DNA of 64,000 bases from positions 4,179,157 through 4,243,156 of the forward strand of contig NC_133301.1 of assembly GCF_005239225.2 (NCBI RefSeq), in the 5' to 3' direction. A program made the position numbers and the translations under genes. The notes below the pieces were generated by a model. That model did no database searches, had not been told where the DNA came from, and saw only the letters and a list, made by a program, of their open reading frames with translations. The first letter of the stretch is position 1. Each line of letters starts with the position of its first letter. This document shows, piece by piece, positions 11,050-23,613 of this stretch. This DNA is from Populus alba. Its lineage: Eukaryota; Streptophyta; Magnoliopsida; Malpighiales; Salicaceae.

Positions 11050-12230
11050 ACATAGTTAAACATCTAACAAATTAACTTGTCGATGAGCTTGCACCATTAG
11101 ATCCACAAGCATGTCATCGTCGTGCATGATAAACATGGGCATCCTCCTCTAGTGCATTGTCCAAACGCTGAGCCTCCCCAACCTCATCAAATGAAAAACA
11201 ACACGATGAGAATCAAGTATTGAAAGCATCGTGCACAACATTGTTAGTAGCATCACAAACGACGGTCATAACTTTCTAACCCTTACGTATTAAAAAAAAT
11301 CATGTAATATATTAGAAATGATTATATTATCATTTTTAAGATATAAATAAGAACTTTATTACATTTTAAAAAAACTATTCCATACATACCAATATATTAT
11401 ATCTCGATGCACAGGCTCATAATTATCTGGATTACATGTCGGTTGATGTGGAGTGTCACGTGGATGTCTTGTAACACACTCTTATGGTGGTATTATGAAT
11501 CATCTTGTTATGTTCATATACCAAGATATGTAGAGATCTAACTCAATAGGCGGACACATCTCTGTAACTATATGATCTCTCCTAGCATGCCAAAAATTGA
11601 TATATTATGCTTGAACCATCGGCTAATCATATTCTTCTTTACCTCGATGATTAACAACAAGCAGGTCATCAAGTGTGTTAACATCATCAGGTATATGCTG
11701 ATGCAATCCAAACTAGCACATTACTCAATTAGGATAATGCACCTCAACTATGGTAAAACAGTGCATCGAAATCACTTCCTTTCATGGATAATAGAGATGC
11801 TCTTCAAATCAAATCATCCATGTACAATGTGCATATCATGTATAAAACCATAAAACATACATATTTAAAAATTCAATTACAATGGAATTTATGGAAAGAT
11901 ATAATGATTACGGGAGCATATAATTTGATATTATATTCTATTAAATGTAGTTAATTTAAATATGTGATATTTAAATTACATTCAATTACATTATATTAAA
12001 GACATATCATGTCAGTTTCATCTCTCCAACATAAAAATAAAATTTATAGGTTTCTTGCCTCCACAACTCAACTAATGTTGCGATCAAGTCGTGATCAATA
12101 TTTATGCCTCTTAGATGATTGATCTTGAAAAATCCAACCTCGATGGCACAAGGACAAACACGATCATTTAGGTCCATCGGGGCATGATGACAAGGTTTAA
12201 CCGCAACACCCTGAGATTTTCATAAAAATA
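11050..12230 (-). pseudogene. Plant mobile domain (MAIN-like / protein phosphatase 7 long-form-like) pseudogene
   Basis: Minus-strand text in at least two exon-like blocks. About 12215-12015 gives DLNDRVCPCAIEVGFFKINH, then LATLVELW-like text (actual: LIATLVELWRQETYKF and the final residues GEM), the N-terminal signature of the plant mobile domain. About 11800-11430 gives FGLHQHIPDDVNTLDDL, VVNHRGKEEYD, and DLYISWYMNITR ending FI, the C-terminal signature. A tail follows at 11290-11050 (DEVGEAQRLDNALEEDAHVY). In-frame stops, for example TAG for Trp in KEEYD*P and stops inside VMC*FGL, show decay. AT-rich stretches at 11870-12005 and 11290-11390 look like introns. Such domains occur in host MAIN genes and in transposon-captured copies; I cannot tell which. 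Confidence 0.65.
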
Positions 12231-13244
12231 TGAAAATAAGTATTCAATTACATTTATAATTTATCATGTAACCATGTTATATATTAAAAATTAACTTACT
12301 CATCAAGCCCAAATATCTTAGGAGTGATGCTTGTACTATAATTGCAATACCAATAAATCATCAAGACTTGAAAATAATAAGGATTTGTCCTCTCAGATGC
12401 CACAATATCCCGTCGTAGATCCACCTCCCTTAGTTTGTACTATGATGTCTACCTATGAAAAAAATGTTAAAGAATATAGAATAAAATGATAAAAATAAAA
12501 ACATAACATAAAGATTTGAAATAAAAGTCTCAATTTAAAACAAAAGTCTTCACATAAGTTGTCCACTTTGACATGTTTTTTTCTAGTATGACCAGGTACA
12601 TCACATAACCACATCTTTTTTATATGTGCCCCTCTCTAGCATCCCTCTCATTATGCAGATGAATGGATTTACATTGACCCTTTTTAACTCTCCATCTAAT
12701 TAGACATCCTTCAACTTGTGGCCTAGTATAATCAAGCTATGATGGAATATGAAGTAAGGTTCAAAATAAAAACCATATGAATTTCTATAAATGATGTTAG
12801 AAAATAAAGGGTTAACAAATTTTTCAAAGTCAAAATACCATAATGTACAACATGTAATAAGGTGTGAACATGATCGATGACATAACTGTCATTTGTCACA
12901 TGTACATGTTCTTTGATTAAATCAAACCATTGTTGAACCTCTCTTTTACCACCAATTACCGGGGGGTTTCAACATGAAAAATACCATCTAAGATATTAAA
13001 TATACTCAAATCATGTGATCTTGATTTTGATGCATCGATAATAAGTTTAGGAAGCACTTACGGAGGCCACAATACACCATGACTAATGCAATTATTAACT
13101 ATAGATCTTTAATCAACAAAATATTGATTAGTCCTAAAAAGTTTAATTACAAACAAACCATGAATACTTTTCAAGACATTATTAAAAATATCAAAAACAT
13201 TAGTGGTCATAATTCTATAACGATAACCACCCTTATTGTCTATT
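12231..13244 (-). other. Possible upstream exons of the mobile-domain relic, otherwise unassigned
   Basis: Short minus-strand open stretches at about 12440-12300 (LRREV-like text: LREVDLRRDIVASERTNPYY) and 12960-12830 (KREVQQWFDLIKEHVHVTND) look protein-like but match no family I recognise. They may belong to the same decayed gene as 11050-12230. Confidence 0.3.
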
Positions 13245-13305
13245 TTAATAAACTAAAACACATCAATATTTTACTATGCAAACAAATTATATAAAACATT
13301 GTTCA
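13245..13305 (+). repeat. Diverged fragment of the 2.1-kb array unit, left of the array
   Basis: Resembles unit positions such as 16232-16296: TAATAAACTAAAACACATC here against TAATAAACCAAAGCACACC in the array, then ACTATGCAAAC against ACCGTGCAAAA. Homology stops at about 13306 and resumes near 14165, so foreign DNA seems to separate the two parts. Confidence 0.5.
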
Positions 13306-14160
13306 TTAATACTCTTTTAAATATTTGCACACTGTTCATAAATTTTTTTTCTTTTTTGGTCACTGATTTATTTTATCAATTCCATTATCAAACTTTGTTT
13401 CTTCCAATTTCATCCTCAAAATTTCAATTAACATAGTTTCATATGTTGATAATTTCTATCCTTTGCATGCCTCAAATATGGAATTTTTCAAAGAATATTA
13501 TGATGTTATATTTTTCTTAAAAAAAAAAATTCTTGCATGGATGATGTGTCATCCACACTTTTTTTTTTTTTAAATAACAAAACTAGAAGTGTTTCCCTAG
13601 ACTTCGAGTTTTAGGCACGCCTGAATTTTTTTTCCAGGCCTAATGCACGAGCTTGACCTACTAAGCCAAGCAACACATGACTTGTTTTTTTTTTTTTTTT
13701 ATATACTATTTTTTAAGTTTAATTTTTAATTAATATCCTCTCTTATTTTTAAATTTTTAGTTTAACTTCTTTTTAAATAGCAATTAGTCTTTTGGATTGT
13801 TTCTATAATTTTATAATATCTCAAAGAGATTATTCTAGTTTATCTTTATTTTTTTTTTCTTGTTAAATTTTATACAGGTAAGTTGTGTTTGTATGATGTA
13901 TTTATATATAAAAAACAGAGATGTTTTTTTTTAGATATGTACTTAGGGAGGGAATCATATATGTAAAAAACATCTCTTCCTTTGTTCGAATTTAGGTTTT
14001 TGGCCAATGTCTTTGGTTTCGAGTTGGTTTTCCATGTCTTAAGTTGCTCTCAAAGATGTATGAATCATATGCAAAAAAACCTTATCCCCTTAACAACACC
14101 AACATATATGAAAAATAATAACCTTTCATATAAGAGCACGAATTTATGTGTTAGCATATT
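13306..14160. other. T-rich intervening DNA, no gene supported
   Basis: Contains long T runs (13557-13571, 13685-13700, 13849-13858) and no credible coding sequence. It interrupts the diverged array-unit homology on either side and may be an old insertion. No terminal repeats were identified. Confidence 0.4.
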
Positions 14161-14375
14161 GTTTCCTTCGTTATACCCAATCTGGAATTTCCTTCACATA
14201 TTAACAGTTGTTGGCACCTTTTACCTATTTACCGTTAATTATTTTTTCTTACGGATCTTGCCTTTACATAATACTTTTTATATACTTTACTATTCTATTA
14301 TATATTTCAATAAGATTTCTACATTGCCTTTAAATTATGTTAAATCATCTGACATATTTTAACAATTCATATATA
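14161..14375 (+). repeat. Diverged left edge of the array (older unit)
   Basis: Aligns by eye with 16300-16485: CACATATTAACAGTTGTTGG here against TACATATTAAAGGTTGGTGG there, then the shared TTTTGCC-like and CATAAT-like blocks with many substitutions. From 14376 onward the match to the other units becomes essentially exact, an abrupt boundary. Confidence 0.65.
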
Positions 14376-14754
14376 ATGACTAATAAGATCAATACTATAT
14401 GAAAGATAAAAAAGACATAAAAATAATAATAAAAAAAAATGAATAAAGAAACCCGAACCAATGAAACTTTATTTGAAAGTAAGATAAAGTGAATTAGCAT
14501 CTAACAAAAAACTTTACAGGGGAGTTAACTTAAGAGATTCAATAACAATGTGTTGTTACTAACTCACATTGAATAAATATATATTTTAGCTTCATTTAAT
14601 GAATAATTTAATGAATGTATAATAAAAACCGAAAAAAATGTTATGCATCATTGAAAATCCCTACCTCCTCTCTAGGTCTATATATTAACCTTGCATGATC
14701 CTCATTTTTGAAAATATCTTTAAAAACATTTATCCATATCTGGCATCCATTATC

Positions 14755-15181
14755 ATGGCAGGTGGAAATAACCTTTTCATTTTTGTGGCCACGCTCTTCC
14801 GCAGTTGGAGTAATGCTAAACTCTCCAAAACACACAAATGCTTTCTGGAACCCGTCAAAGTATCCCGAACCAGTTCCGGGGTATTTTAAGGTTTTGGATC
14901 GATGTGAAAAGCCTCTAGCAACAAAATTTCCATCTTGTAGTAACGCAACCCTGGCAGCAATATTCAAGAAAAAACGCATTCCCAGCAAGTGCTGTCCCGA
15001 AGTCACCAAGTTTTCAAAATTTTGCTACCATGCTTTGGGGTTGTTTGTTGCCACCACACCGAATTTCGTATTGACCGTGCCGGAGTTTTTTGAACGGACT
15101 GAAAAGGTTTATGATCACTGTCTTCGAGTAGTTCGATCACCTTCAAAGCCTCGTCGTGGTCGTAAGAGAGGAACTCAATAG
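14755..15181 (+). pseudogene. Array copy 1, prolamin-like secreted protein, frameshifted
   Basis: Same gene as copy 5, but an extra C in the signal-peptide part (CTTCCGC at about 14796-14802, against CTTCGC elsewhere) moves the start out of frame with the cysteine domain. From the normal ATG the product ends early at 14889. The mature six-cysteine domain remains open in the shifted frame to the TAG at 15179-15181. TATA box at 14679-14688. The extra C may be real or a consensus error. Confidence 0.85.
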
Positions 15182-16864
15182 GGGGTGCATTTGTATTCAG
15201 TGTTCCGCACATACAATTATGTATTTTTTTATCGACCACCAACACGTGAATAAAATATATAATTAATTATAAATACCTCAGGCTTTTTTTATACCGTCAA
15301 TTTTAATTCATTTTAGATGGTTTAGTGAGGAGCAATTGGTTTATGTTGTTTATAAGACAGTCGTTGATAGGAATGCACTTCAATACCTCATGTCCGGTGG
15401 GATTGTAGAGTTAAATTGGCCACATTTAAAATTGGTTTCGGAAACTTGCACTTTTGTATTTGTGTTTGTAATTTGCACCGAGAAAGCTGGCATGGTAATT
15501 GGCTAAGGTTGAGGCTGGCCTTATGCAATCACATCACAATATATTTATGTGAGTATCTAACCTGGCCATGAGCTTTTTTCTGTTAGACTACTTGGAGATT
15601 AGGGTCTTGTTGTGATTTTATGGGTAAATATAAAAATGTATGCTTTAGCGTAATTACCATTATTTAGAAGTCCATGGAGCTGAATTGGGTTGATTGTCTA
15701 GTCCTATAAAAAAAAAACAAGAGAAGTTAAATAATAGTAATGAGTCATAATAAATAAGAATGTTGATACCATCAGTCGATAAGGACAGTAAATTTTTATT
15801 TTTTGTTTCGATGGTTGGGGCACCCCTCCATGGCAATCCTTTCTAGTAATATTGATGGTACAATTAGCAGAGCGTTGCTAATAGGCGCCTTCTTAAGAGT
15901 TATTTGATACAATATTAAGGGGGTGCCACGGTTGGCAATAGACTCGTGTTTACGACTTATTTAGATTTATTAGGCTCAATCATTGGATACTCTCGAGATT
16001 GACTAGTTTGAATTGTTTAGTAAACATATAAACAAGCTAGTCTTAAACTTTGACATATGCATAATTTTATGAACTAATCCCCTGTTCATATAATGTTAAA
16101 AGATCGAAGATGATAGAATATGTAAAATAAATATAAAACATGTTTATTTTTCTTCATCATAGATTCTGTGATATATTAAATATGTGTTTCAGCTTAAAGA
16201 CAAATTGATAAATAACTCTGTTATATCTAATAAACCAAAGCACACCATTGTTTTACCGTGCAAAATAAGTTATACCGAGCATCGTTGCATCCGTGGTGGC
16301 CATGGCTGCAGATCTGGAGTTTCCTTTACATATTAAAGGTTGGTGGCACCTTTTGCCCCAATACCCTTAGTAACTTTTCTTCTTATGGATTTTGCCCTTG
16401 CATAATTTTTATTTTTTCATTTTACCATTCCAGTGAACATTTTGATAATATTTCCATTGTGAGACACATGTTAAAAATTTGTATATTGACTAATAAGATC
16501 AATACTATATGAAAGATAAAAAAGACATAAAAAATAATAATAAAAAAAATGAATAAAGAAACCCGAACCAATGAAACTTTATTTGAAAGTAAGATAAAGT
16601 GAATTAGCATCTAACAAAAAACTTTACAGGGGAGTTAACTTAAGAGATTCAATAACAATGTGTTGTTACTAACTCACATTGAATAAATATATATTTTAGC
16701 TTCATTTAATGAATAATTTAATGAATGTATAATAAAAACCGAAAAAAAATGTTATGCATCATTGAAAATCCCTACCTCCTCTCTAGGTCTATATATTAAC
16801 CTTGCATGATCCTCATTTTTGAAAATATCTTTAAAACATTTATCCATATCTGGCATCCATTATC

Positions 16865-17291
16865 ATGGCAGGTGGAAATAACCTTTTCATTTTTGTGGCC
16901 ACGCTCTTCGCAGTTGGAGTAATGCTAAACTCTCCAAAACACACAAATGCTTTCTGGAACCCGTCAAAGTATCCCGAACCAGTTCCGGGGTATTTTAAGG
17001 TTTTGGATCGATGTGAAAAGCCTCTAGCAACAAAATTTCCATCTTGTAGTAACGCAACCCTGGCAGCAATATTCAAGAAAAAACGCATTCCCAGCAAGTG
17101 CTGTCCCGAAGTCACCAAGTTTTTCAAAATTTTGCTACCATGCTTTGGGGTTGTTTGTTGCCACCACACCGAATTTCGTATTGACCGTGCCGGAGTTTTT
17201 TGAACGGACTGAAAAGGTTTATGATCACTGTCTTCGAGTAGTTCGATCACCTTCAAAGCCTCGTCGTGGTCGTAAGAGAGGAACTCAATAG
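16865..17291 (+). pseudogene. Array copy 2, prolamin-like secreted protein, frameshifted C-terminus
   Basis: Start and signal peptide are normal and C50, C61, C79 and C80 are present. A fifth T at about 17119-17124 shifts the frame before the fifth cysteine. The shifted frame ends at 17203 after 112 residues with a different tail (ending DRAGVF). The original stop position is 17289-17291. Without the fifth and sixth conserved cysteines in place, the usual disulfide pattern cannot form. Confidence 0.85.
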
Positions 17292-18971
17292 GGGGTGCAT
17301 TTGTATTCAGTGTTCCGCACATACAATTATGTATTTTTTTATCGACCACCAACACGTGAATAAAATATATAATTAATTATAAATACCTCAGGCTTTTTTT
17401 ATACCGTCAATTTTAATTCATTTTAGATGGTTTAGTGAGGAGCAATTGGTTTATGTTGTTTATAAGACAGTCGTTGATAGGAATGCACTTCAATACCTCA
17501 TGTCCGGTGGGATTGTAGAGTTAAATTGGCCACATTTAAAATTGGTTTCGGAAACTTGCACTTTTGTATTTGTGTTTGTAATTTGCACCGAGAAAGCTGG
17601 CATGGTAATTGGCTAAGGTTGAGGCTGGCCTTATGCAATCACATCACAATATATTTATGTGAGTATCTAACCTGGCCATGAGCTTTTTTCTGTTAGACTA
17701 CTTGGAGATTAGGGTCTTGTTGTGATTTTATGGGTAAATATAAAAATGTATGCTTTAGCGTAATTACCATTATTTAGAAGTCCATGGAGCTGAATTGGGT
17801 TGATTGTCTAGTCCTATAAAAAAAAACAAGAGAAGTTAAATAATAGTAATGAGTCATAATAAATAAGAATGTTGATACCATCAGTCGATAAGGACAGTAA
17901 ATTTTTATTTTTGTTTCGATGGTTGGGGCACCCCTCCATGGCAATCCTTTCTAGTAATATTGATGGTACAATTAGCAGAGCGTTGCTAATAGGCGCCTTC
18001 TTAAGAGTTATTTGATACAATATTAAGGGGGTGCCACGGTTGGCAATAGACTCGTGTTTACGACTTATTTAGATTTATTAGGCTCAATCATTGGATACTC
18101 TCGAGATTGACTAGTTTGAATTGTTTAGTAAACATATAAACAAGCTAGTCTTAAACTTTGACATATGCATAATTTTATGAACTAATCCCCTGTTCATATA
18201 ATGTTAAAAGATCGAAGATGATAGAATATGTAAAATAAATATAAAACATGTTTATTTTTCTTCATCATAGATTCTGTGATATATTAAATATGTGTTTCAG
18301 CTTAAAGACAAATTGATAAATAACTCTGTTATATCTAATAAACCAAAGCACACCATTGTTTTACCGTGCAAAATAAGTTATACCGAGCATCGTTGCATCC
18401 GTGGTGGCCATGGCTGCAGATCTGGAGTTTCCTTTACATATTAAAGGTTGGTGGCACCTTTTGCCCCAATACCCTTAGTAACTTTTCTTCTTATGGATTT
18501 TGCCCTTGCATAATTTTTATTTTTTCATTTTTACCATTCCAGTGAACATTTTGATAATATTTCCATTGTGAGACACATGTTAAAAATTTGTATATTGACT
18601 AATAAGATCAATACTATATGAAAGATAAAAAAGACATAAAAAATAATAATAAAAAAAATGAATAAAGAAACCCGAACCAATGAAACTTTATTTGAAAGTA
18701 AGATAAAGTGAATTAGCATCTAACAAAAACTTTACAGGGGAGTTAACTTAAGAGATTCAATAACAATGTGTTGTTACTAACTCACATTGAATAAATATAT
18801 ATTTTAGCTTCATTTAATGAATAATTTAATGAATGTATAATAAAAACCGAAAAAAATGTTATGCATCATTGAAAATCCCTACCTCCTCTCTAGGTCTATA
18901 TATTAACCTTGCATGATCCTCATTTTTGAAAATATCTTTAAAACATTTATCCATATCTGGCATCCATTATC

Positions 18972-19398
18972 ATGGCAGGTGGAAATAACCTTTTCATTTT
19001 TTGTGGCCACGCTCTTCGCAGTTGGAGTAATGCTAAACTCTCCAAAACACACAAATGCTTTCTGGAACCCGTCAAAGTATCCCGAACCAGTTCCGGGGTA
19101 TTTTAAGGTTTTGGATCGATGTGAAAAGCCTCTAGCAACAAAATTTCCATCTTGTAGTAACGCAACCCTGGCAGCAATATTCAAGAAAAAACGCATTCCC
19201 AGCAAGTGCTGTCCCGAAGTCACCAAGTTTTCAAAATTTTGCTACCATGCTTTGGGGTTGTTTGTTGCCACCACACCGAATTTCGTATTGACCGTGCCGG
19301 AGTTTTTTGAACGGACTGAAAAGGTTTATGATCACTGTCTTCGAGTAGTTCGATCACCTTCAAAGCCTCGTCGTGGTCGTAAGAGAGGAACTCAATAG
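18972..19398 (+). pseudogene. Array copy 3, prolamin-like secreted protein, frameshifted signal peptide
   Basis: A sixth T at about 18998-19003 (five in intact copies) puts the normal ATG out of frame. An ATG at 18913 is in frame with the cysteine domain and would give 161 residues. However, it lies only a few bases after the TATA box and would lack the normal signal peptide, so it is an unlikely start. The cysteine domain itself is unchanged. Confidence 0.85.
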
Positions 19399-21078
19399 GG
19401 GGTGCATTTGTATTCAGTGTTCCGCACATACAATTATGTATTTTTTTTATCGACCACCAACACGTGAATAAAATATATAATTAATTATAAATACCTCAGG
19501 CTTTTTTTATACCGTCAATTTTAATTCATTTTAGATGGTTTAGTGAGGAGCAATTGGTTTATGTTGTTTATAAGACAGTCGTTGATAGGAATGCACTTCA
19601 ATACCTCATGTCCGGTGGGATTGTAGAGTTAAATTGGCCACATTTAAAATTGGTTTCGGAAACTTGCACTTTTGTATTTGTGTTTGTAATTTGCACCGAG
19701 AAAGCTGGCATGGTAATTGGCTAAGGTTGAGGCTGGCCTTATGCAATCACATCACAATATATTTATGTGAGTATCTAACCTGGCCATGAGCTTTTTTCTG
19801 TTAGACTACTTGGAGATTAGGGTCTTGTTGTGATTTTATGGGTAAATATAAAAATGTATGCTTTAGCGTAATTACCATTATTTAGAAGTCCATGGAGCTG
19901 AATTGGGTTGATTGTCTAGTCCTATAAAAAAAAACAAGAGAAGTTAAATAATAGTAATGAGTCATAATAAATAAGAATGTTGATACCATCAGTCGATAAG
20001 GACAGTAAATTTTTATTTTTGTTTCGATGGTTGGGGCACCCCTCCATGGCAATCCTTTCTAGTAATATTGATGGTACAATTAGCAGAGCGTTGCTAATAG
20101 GCGCCTTCTTAAGAGTTATTTGATACAATATTAAGGGGGTGCCACGGTTGGCAATAGACTCGTGTTTACGACTTATTTAGATTTATTAGGCTCAATCATT
20201 GGATACTCTCGAGATTGACTAGTTTGAATTGTTTAGTAAACATATAAACAAGCTAGTCTTAAACTTTGACATATGCATAATTTTATGAACTAATCCCCTG
20301 TTCATATAATGTTAAAAGATCGAAGATGATAGAATATGTAAAATAAATATAAAACATGTTTATTTTTCTTCATCATAGATTCTGTGATATATTAAATATG
20401 TGTTTCAGCTTAAAGACAAATTGATAAATAACTCTGTTATATCTAATAAACCAAAGCACACCATTGTTTTACCGTGCAAAATAAGTTATACCGAGCATCG
20501 TTGCATCCGTGGTGGCCATGGCTGCAGATCTGGAGTTTCCTTTACATATTAAAGGTTGGTGGCACCTTTTGCCCCAATACCCTTAGTAACTTTTCTTCTT
20601 ATGGATTTTGCCCTTGCATAATTTTTATTTTTTCATTTTACCATTCCAGTGAACATTTTGATAATATTTCCATTGTGAGACACATGTTAAAAATTTGTAT
20701 ATTGACTAATAAGATCAATACTATATGAAAGATAAAAAAGACATAAAAAATAATAATAAAAAAAATGAATAAAGAAACCCGAACCAATGAAACTTTATTT
20801 GAAAGTAAGATAAAGTGAATTAGCATCTAACAAAAACTTTACAGGGGAGTTAACTTAAGAGATTCAATAACAATGTGTTGTTACTAACTCACATTGAATA
20901 AATATATATTTTAGCTTCATTTAATGAATAATTTAATGAATGTATAATAAAAACCGAAAAAAATGTTATGCATCATTGAAAATCCCTACCTCCTCTCTAG
21001 GTCTATATATTAACCTTGCATGATCCTCATTTTTGAAAATATCTTTAAAACATTTATCCATATCTGGCATCCATTATC

Positions 21079-21505
21079 ATGGCAGGTGGAAATAACCTTT
21101 TCATTTTTGTGGCCACGCTCTTCGCAGTTGGAGTAATGCTAAACTCTCCAAAACACACAAATGCTTTCTGGAACCCGTCAAAGTATCCCGAACCAGTTCC
21201 GGGGTATTTTAAGGTTTTGGATCGATGTGAAAAGCCTCTAGCAACAAAATTTCCATCTTGTAGTAACGCAACCCTGGCAGCAATATTCAAGAAAAAACGC
21301 ATTCCCAGCAAGTGCTGTCCCGAAGTCACCAAGTTTTCAAAAATTTTGCTACCATGCTTTGGGGTTGTTTGTTGCCACCACACCGAATTTCGTATTGACC
21401 GTGCCGGAGTTTTTTGAACGGACTGAAAAGGTTTATGATCACTGTCTTCGAGTAGTTCGATCACCTTCAAAGCCTCGTCGTGGTCGTAAGAGAGGAACTC
21501 AATAG
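21079..21505 (+). pseudogene. Array copy 4, prolamin-like secreted protein, frameshifted C-terminus
   Basis: Normal start and first four cysteines. A fifth A at about 21339-21343 shifts the frame just before the fifth cysteine. The shifted frame ends at 21417 (112 residues), at the same stop used by copy 2 although the causal base is different. Original stop position 21503-21505. Confidence 0.85.
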
Positions 21506-23112
21506 GGGGTGCATTTGTATTCAGTGTTCCGCACATACAATTATGTATTTTTTTTATCGACCACCAACACGTGAATAAAATATATAATTAATTATAAATA
21601 CCTCAGGCTTTTTTTATACCGTCAATTTTAATTCATTTTAGATGGTTTTAGTGAGGAGCAATTGGTTTATGTTGTTTATAAGACAGTCGTTGATAGGAAT
21701 GCACTTCAATACCTCATGTCCGGTGGGATTGTAGAGTTAAATTGGCCACATTTAAAATTGGTTTCGGAAACTTGCACTTTTGTATTTGTGTTTGTAATTT
21801 GCACCGAGAAAGCTGGCATGGTAATTGGCTAAGGTTGAGGCTGGCCTTATGCAATCACATCACAATATATTTATGTGAGTATCTAACCTGGCCATGAGCT
21901 TTTTTCTGTTAGACTACTTGGAGATTAGGGTCTTGTTGTGATTTTATGGGTAAATATAAAAATGTATGCTTTAGCGTAATTACCATTATTTAGAAGTCCA
22001 TGGAGCTGAATTGGGTTGATTGTCTAGTCCTATAAAAAAAAACAAGAGAAGTTAAATAATAGTAATGAGTCATAATAAATAAGAATGTTGATACCATCAG
22101 TCGATAAGGACAGTAAATTTTTATTTTTGTTTCGATGGTTGGGGCACCCCTCCATGGCAATCCTTTCTAGTAATATTGATGGTACAATTAGCAGAGCGTT
22201 GCTAATAGGCGCCTTCTTAAGAGTTATTTGATACAATATTAAGGGGGTGCCACGGTTGGCAATAGACTCGTGTTTACGACTTATTTAGATTTATTAGGCT
22301 CAATCATTGGATACTCTCGAGATTGACTAGTTTGAATTGTTTAGTAAACATATAAACAAGCTAGTCTTAAACTTTGACATATGCATAATTTTATGAACTA
22401 ATCCCCTGTTCATATAATGTTAAAAGATCGAAGATGATAGAATATGTAAAATAAATATAAAACATGTTTATTTTTCTTCATCATAGATTCTGTGATATAT
22501 TAAATATGTGTTTCAGCTTAAAGACAAATTGATAAATAACTCTGTTATATCTAATAAACCAAAGCACACCATTGTTTTACCGTGCAAAATAAGTTATACC
22601 GAGCATCGTTGCATCCGTGGTGGCCATGGCTGCAGATCTGGAGTTTCCTTTACATATTAAAGGTTGGTGGCACCTTTTGCCCCAATACCCTTAGTAACTT
22701 TTCTTCTTATGGATTTTGCCCTTGCATAATTTTTATTTTTTCATTTTACCATTCCAGTGAACATTTTGATAATATTTCCATTGTGAGACACATGTTAAAA
22801 ATTTGTATATTGACTAATAAGATCAATACTATATGAAAGATAAAAAAGACATAAAAAATAATAATAAAAAAAATGAATAAAGAAACCCGAACCAATGAAA
22901 CTTTATTTGAAAGTAAGATAAAGTGAATTAGCATCTAACAAAAACTTTACAGGGGAGTTAACTTAAGAGATTCAATAACAATGTGTTGTTACTAACTCAC
23001 ATTGAATAAATATATATTTTTAGCTTCATTTAATGAATAATTTAATGAATGTATAATAAAAACCGAAAAAAATGTTATGCATCATTGAAAATCCCTACCT
23101 CCTCTCTAGGTC

Positions 23113-23122
23113 TATATATTAA
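23113..23122 (+). promoter_or_regulatory. TATA box of the array genes (shown for copy 5)
   Basis: TATATATTAA lies 75 bp upstream of the ATG, giving an expected 5' leader of about 45 nt. The same box precedes every copy, for example at 14679, 16788, 18897, 25219, 29434 and 31539 (approximate where not counted base by base). All copies therefore share the same core promoter. Confidence 0.7.
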
Positions 23123-23187
23123 CCTTGCATGATCCTCATTTTTGAAAATATCTTTAAAACATTTATCCATATCTGGCATCCATTATC

Positions 23188-23613
23188 ATGGCAGGTGGAA
23201 ATAACCTTTTCATTTTTGTGGCCACGCTCTTCGCAGTTGGAGTAATGCTAAACTCTCCAAAACACACAAATGCTTTCTGGAACCCGTCAAAGTATCCCGA
23301 ACCAGTTCCGGGGTATTTTAAGGTTTTGGATCGATGTGAAAAGCCTCTAGCAACAAAATTTCCATCTTGTAGTAACGCAACCCTGGCAGCAATATTCAAG
23401 AAAAAACGCATTCCCAGCAAGTGCTGTCCCGAAGTCACCAAGTTTTCAAAATTTTGCTACCATGCTTTGGGGTTGTTTGTTGCCACCACACCGAATTTCG
23501 TATTGACCGTGCCGGAGTTTTTTGAACGGACTGAAAAGGTTTATGATCACTGTCTTCGAGTAGTTCGATCACCTTCAAAGCCTCGTCGTGGTCGTAAGAG
23601 AGGAACTCAATAG
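23188..23613 (+). CDS. Array copy 5, secreted prolamin-like (ECA1/EC1/DD11-type) six-cysteine protein, intact
   Basis: 141 residues, no intron. Residues 1-29 form a signal peptide (MAGGNNLF, then the hydrophobic core IFVATLFAVGVML), with a plausible cleavage after HTNA. The mature part has six cysteines at 50, 61, 79, 80, 90 and 122 (C-x10-C-x17-CC-x9-C-x31-C). The core text RCEKPL...C, AAIFKKKRIPSKCC and FCYHAL fits the prolamin-like domain (PF05617) of the ECA1 gametogenesis-related, EC1 and DD11 groups. Those proteins are secreted, mainly in ovules, egg or central cells and endosperm; EC1 acts in gamete fusion. The tail is basic (SKPRRGRKRGTQ), an unusual extension. A TATA box lies 75 bp upstream and AATAAA about 75 bp after the stop. 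The function of this member is unknown; the family call is from the pattern, not a search. Confidence 0.88.
   Translation: MAGGNNLFIFVATLFAVGVMLNSPKHTNAFWNPSKYPEPVPGYFKVLDRCEKPLATKFPSCSNATLAAIFKKKRIPSKCCPEVTKFSKFCYHALGLFVATTPNFVLTVPEFFERTEKVYDHCLRVVRSPSKPRRGRKRGTQ

Noticed and set aside
16258..16512. Recurrent 84-codon plus-strand frame in the unit spacer, and the 62- and 68-codon minus frames
   Set aside because: They recur only because the unit recurs. They have low-complexity composition, no family resemblance, and drift freely at the array edges.
16840..17355. Minus-strand open frame opposite the prolamin-like gene (171 codons here, 160 in copy 4)
   Set aside because: It is the antisense of the cysteine-domain gene. 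It has no signal, domain or promoter of its own and breaks differently in each copy as homopolymer lengths change.
18913..18971. Upstream in-frame ATG extending array copy 3 to 161 residues
   Set aside because: The ATG is almost at the TATA box, so it would lie before the expected transcription start. The in-frame extension is out of frame with the signal peptide in intact copies.
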